Shown: positions 61,675-64,000 of the stretch, one piece after another
How positions within the stretch are numbered: position 1 is the stretch's first letter
How the letters are laid out: each line of letters opens with the position of its first letter
From: Pedobacter zeae
Lineage (GTDB): Bacteria > Bacteroidota > Bacteroidia > Sphingobacteriales > Sphingobacteriaceae
DNA: 64,000 nucleotides
NCBI RefSeq assembly: GCF_014196715.1
Contig: NZ_JACIEF010000004.1
Location: 620,001 to 684,000 of the forward strand
Direction of reading: 5' to 3'
Program-made: the position numbers and the translations under genes
The notes under the pieces: model-generated
Database searches by the model: none
Told to the model about the DNA's origin: nothing
Seen by the model: only the letters and a program-made list of their open reading frames with translations

Positions 61675-63543
61675 ATGGCAGAAGTAATTTATAACGACGA
61701 CAGTATCCGCTCATTGGATTGGAAAGAGCACATCAGGTTACGTCCGGGTATGTATATCGGTAAACTTGGTGATGGCTCCGCACAGGATGATGGCATTTAT
61801 GTTCTGTTAAAGGAAATTGTAGATAACTCTATCGATGAGTTTGTAATGGGAACAGGGAAAACCATCGAAATTACGCTATCTGAGCAAAAGGTAAATGTTC
61901 GCGATTATGGCCGGGGCATTCCGTTGGGCAAGGTGATCGATTGCGTGAGTAAAATCAATACCGGTGGTAAATATGATAGCAATGCCTTTCAAAAATCTGT
62001 TGGTTTAAACGGGGTAGGTACTAAGGCCGTTAATGCGCTTTCTACCAGTTTTACCGTTCAATCGTACCGCGATGGAAAAACCAAAAAAGTAGAATTTTCT
62101 AAAGGCGAAATTGTAAATGAAAATCCGGTAATCGATACTACACAACGTAACGGTACGGCGATTACTTTTTATCCCGACGAAAGTATTTTCAGAAATTACC
62201 ATTACATTCCTGATTTTGTAGAGAGCATGGTTTGGAACTATGTTTTCTTAAATACAGGTTTAACCATAAATTTTAATAACCAGAAATATTTTTCGGAGAG
62301 AGGCCTGTACGACCTGCTTTCTAAATTTAATAAGCCAGAGGAAATCAGGTACCCGATCATTCACATGGTTGGTCCCGATATCGAAATCGCCATGACCCAT
62401 GGGCAGCAGTACGGCGAAGATTACCATTCGTTTGTTAACGGACAACATACTACGCAGGGCGGAACACACCAGGCAGCTTTCAGGGCGGCAGTGGTGAAAA
62501 CTGTGCGTGAGTTTTTTAAGAAAGAGTTTGAGGCATCGGATGTACGCTCGTCGATCATTGCGGCCATTTCTATCCGTGTGCAGGAGCCGGTATTCGAATC
62601 GCAGACCAAAACCAAACTGGGCTCTCAAAACATGGGGCCTGAAGGACCATCGGTAGCTACTTTTATTAACGATTTTGTTAAAAAAGAACTTGATGATTAC
62701 CTGCATAAAAATCCTGATGTTGCCGATGCCCTTTTAAAAAGGATTATGCAATCGGAGCGTGAGCGTAAGGATATTGCGGGCATTAAAAAACTGGCTAACG
62801 ACAGGGCTAAAAAGGCTTCGTTACACAATAAAAAACTTCGCGATTGTAAGGTACATTTCAACAGCACACACGAAAAACGTTATGAAACTACCTTGTTCAT
62901 TACCGAGGGAGATTCGGCTTCGGGCTCAATCACCAAATCGCGTGATGTAGATACCCAGGCGGTGTTCAGTTTAAAGGGTAAACCGTTAAACTGTTACGAG
63001 CTGACCAAAAAAGTGGTATACGAAAATGAAGAGTTTAACCTGCTGCAGCATGCTTTAAATATTGAGGATGGCTTGGATGGCCTGCACTATAACAATATCG
63101 TTATCGCTACAGATGCCGATGTGGATGGTATGCACATCCGTTTGCTGATGATGACTTTCTTCCTGCAGTTTTTCCCCGATCTGGTAAAAGCGGGGCATGT
63201 TTATATTTTGCAGACACCACTTTTCAGGGTGCGTAATAAAAAAGAAACCATTTACTGTTACAGCGACGAAGAGCGTAAAAATGCGATAGAAAAACTGGGC
63301 AATAAACCAGAGATTACCCGTTTTAAGGGGTTGGGAGAAATTTCGCCGGATGAGTTTGGCCTGTTTATCGGAAAAGATATTCGCCTTGATCCTGTAATTT
63401 TAAAAGATCAGACCATTAAAAGCCTGTTAGAATATTACATGGGTAAAAATACACCAGACAGGCAGCAGCATATTATCAAGAACCTGCGTATCGAGAAAGA
63501 TGAGGTGACGGAAGAGCCTAAAGTAATTACTGAAGTAGCATAA
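61675..63543 (+). CDS. parE: DNA topoisomerase IV subunit B (ParE-type)
   Basis: The 622-residue protein has the GHKL ATPase domain (VDNSIDEFVMG with the catalytic-site Asn, VRDYGRGIPLG, GLNGVGTKAVNALS). The transducer domain and the TOPRIM domain (E411-G-D-S-A, D480-A-D-V-D484) follow. It is about 20 residues shorter than GyrB-type and carries the ParE-like EHIRLRPGMYIGKLGDGS start. With ParC it decatenates chromosomes. A ParC partner is not in the window; an own terminator ends the transcript. Confidence 0.92.
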   Translation: MAEVIYNDDSIRSLDWKEHIRLRPGMYIGKLGDGSAQDDGIYVLLKEIVDNSIDEFVMGTGKTIEITLSEQKVNVRDYGRGIPLGKVIDCVSKINTGGKYDSNAFQKSVGLNGVGTKAVNALSTSFTVQSYRDGKTKKVEFSKGEIVNENPVIDTTQRNGTAITFYPDESIFRNYHYIPDFVESMVWNYVFLNTGLTINFNNQKYFSERGLYDLLSKFNKPEEIRYPIIHMVGPDIEIAMTHGQQYGEDYHSFVNGQHTTQGGTHQAAFRAAVVKTVREFFKKEFEASDVRSSIIAAISIRVQEPVFESQTKTKLGSQNMGPEGPSVATFINDFVKKELDDYLHKNPDVADALLKRIMQSERERKDIAGIKKLANDRAKKASLHNKKLRDCKVHFNSTHEKRYETTLFITEGDSASGSITKSRDVDTQAVFSLKGKPLNCYELTKKVVYENEEFNLLQHALNIEDGLDGLHYNNIVIATDADVDGMHIRLLMMTFFLQFFPDLVKAGHVYILQTPLFRVRNKKETIYCYSDEERKNAIEKLGNKPEITRFKGLGEISPDEFGLFIGKDIRLDPVILKDQTIKSLLEYYMGKNTPDRQQHIIKNLRIEKDEVTEEPKVITEVA

Positions 63544-63549
63544 TAATAG

Positions 63550-63576
63550 AGTCAGGTTTAAAAAAGCCTGACTTTT
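63550..63576 (+). terminator. Rho-independent terminator after parE
   Basis: AGTCAGG (63550-63556) pairs with CCTGACT (63567-63573), and T follow. Confidence 0.78.
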
Positions 63577-63585
63577 AGCGTTGCC

Positions 63586-63660
63586 TCACCCTGAATTTAT
63601 TTCAGGATCTTTCAATTATTAGATGCTGAAACAAGTTCAGCAAGACGATCATGGCTGAGC
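63586..63660. repeat. Dispersed intergenic repeat (CCTGAATTTATTTCAGGATCT type)
   Basis: CCTGAATTTATTTCAGGATC at 63590 repeats CCTGAATTTATTTCAGAATC at 31107. TGCTGAAACAAGTTCAGCA follows near 63625. Both carry a small TGAA/TTCA palindrome. Such short elements are common between genes of this lineage. Confidence 0.55.
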
Positions 63661-63768
63661 TGAATTCCCTTATTGGTTGGTGAGAGACAAACCAGATTAA
63701 CAACTTAGTGGTCCCTGTACCGGTTGATGAGACACCAACCGATAGGATTCATTCACACAATTCTATTT

Positions 63769-64000
63769 TTACTCTTTTGGCAGGTTAACCGTATCTTCAG
63801 GGTGCTGCGGTGGTAGTACATCAACCTTTTTCTCCACGATGGTGATCTTGGTAAATACGGCATACTTACTTGGCGATATGCCGCCATCGAATTTTTCGGC
63901 GTAGGCTTGTGTAAATTCTGCACCAAAATAGAGGATAATAGAAGTGTAGTAAATCCAGAGCAGGATAATGATAATAGAACCAGCTGCACCAAATGCCGAA
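63769..64000 (-). CDS. YihY/BrkB family membrane protein, C-terminal fragment
   Basis: The frame entering from the right edge encodes about 77 residues: SAFGAAGSIIIILLWIYYTS, then IILYFGAEFTQAYAEKF and a tail ending TVNLPKE before TAA. It matches the last transmembrane segment and tail of the BrkB protein at 36745 (GAAGSLVVVLLWTYYSSIIL). The rest lies outside the window. A longer ORF in another frame of the same stretch is a shadow. Confidence 0.85.
   Translation of the reverse strand, partial: SAFGAAGSIIIILLWIYYTSIILYFGAEFTQAYAEKFDGGISPSKYAVFTKITIVEKKVDVLPPQHPEDTVNLPKE

Noticed and set aside
63753..63992. 79-codon minus ORF at the right edge
   Set aside because: It is the wrong frame; the correct minus frame gives the BrkB C-terminus.
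1..64000. CRISPR array, tRNA, rRNA, insertion sequence or prophage
   Set aside because: No spacer-repeat array, tRNA-like cloverleaf, rRNA segment, transposase or phage gene was recognised.

Overview
The window reads as chromosome of a low-GC Bacteroidota, most likely a Pedobacter-like member of the Sphingobacteriaceae. This rests on three SusC/SusD pairs, two GH92 mannosidases, basic-secretory-protein (BSP) peptidases, DUF3098 next to ftsX, -7 boxes of the TAnnTTTG type in place of sigma70 boxes, and the near absence of Shine-Dalgarno sequences. The genus is an inference; no rRNA or tRNA gene was seen.

Layout. 1-151 is the tail of a GH130 glycoside phosphorylase. 422-3355 (-) is an M16 zinc protease. 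3576-5878 (+) is surE, a small membrane protein and lpxB. 6021-31043 (+) is a large polysaccharide/glycoprotein utilisation locus: LacI regulator, SusC1/SusD1, a decayed glutaminase-A-like gene, GH92, ROK kinase, a discoidin-like lipoprotein, SusC2/SusD2, three HEXXH putative proteases (two of them BSP family), a second GH92, a DUF1080 (3-keto-glycoside hydrolase type) protein and a sugar-dehydrogenase-like cytochrome c. 31376-36612 holds rpiA, a small membrane protein, a GlxA-type regulator divergent from a VOC protein and a DoxX-like protein, and an alpha/beta hydrolase. 36745-37713 is a BrkB-family protein. 37715-47038 is a long minus-strand housekeeping and envelope block (yjbQ-like, DUF2157, CPA2 antiporter, a small protein, ribF, yitT-like, truB, uppP, DUF3098, ftsX). 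47231-52341 holds a small lipoprotein, leuS and a DEAD-box helicase. 52917-57914 is a SusC3/SusD3 pair with no enzymes beside it. 58360-61242 (-) is a GPH-type sugar symporter and an APC permease. 61675-63543 is parE-like topoisomerase IV subunit B, and the right edge cuts a second BrkB-family gene.

How the main locus may work. A 14-bp palindrome, (C/G)TAAAACGTTTTA(G/C), recurs before each transcription block of the 6-31 kb locus and nowhere else intergenically in full form. It is the expected type of site for the LacI regulator at 6021, so the whole locus is probably one regulon. The enzyme content (alpha-mannosidases, secreted HEXXH peptidases, discoidin-type binder, two SusCD importers, a ROK sugar kinase) suggests use of mannose-rich glycoprotein or N-glycan material. 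The DUF1080 and cytochrome c pair adds a possible oxidative 3-keto-sugar route.

Most notable observations: the operator regulon; a pseudogene whose promoter/operator region now stands before GH92; a BSP protease with an internal duplication whose first half lost the active site; a three-copy intergenic element with a covarying hairpin (31.2, 32.9 and 33.1 kb); and short repeat DNA of the same type inserted in frame in both ribF and leuS.
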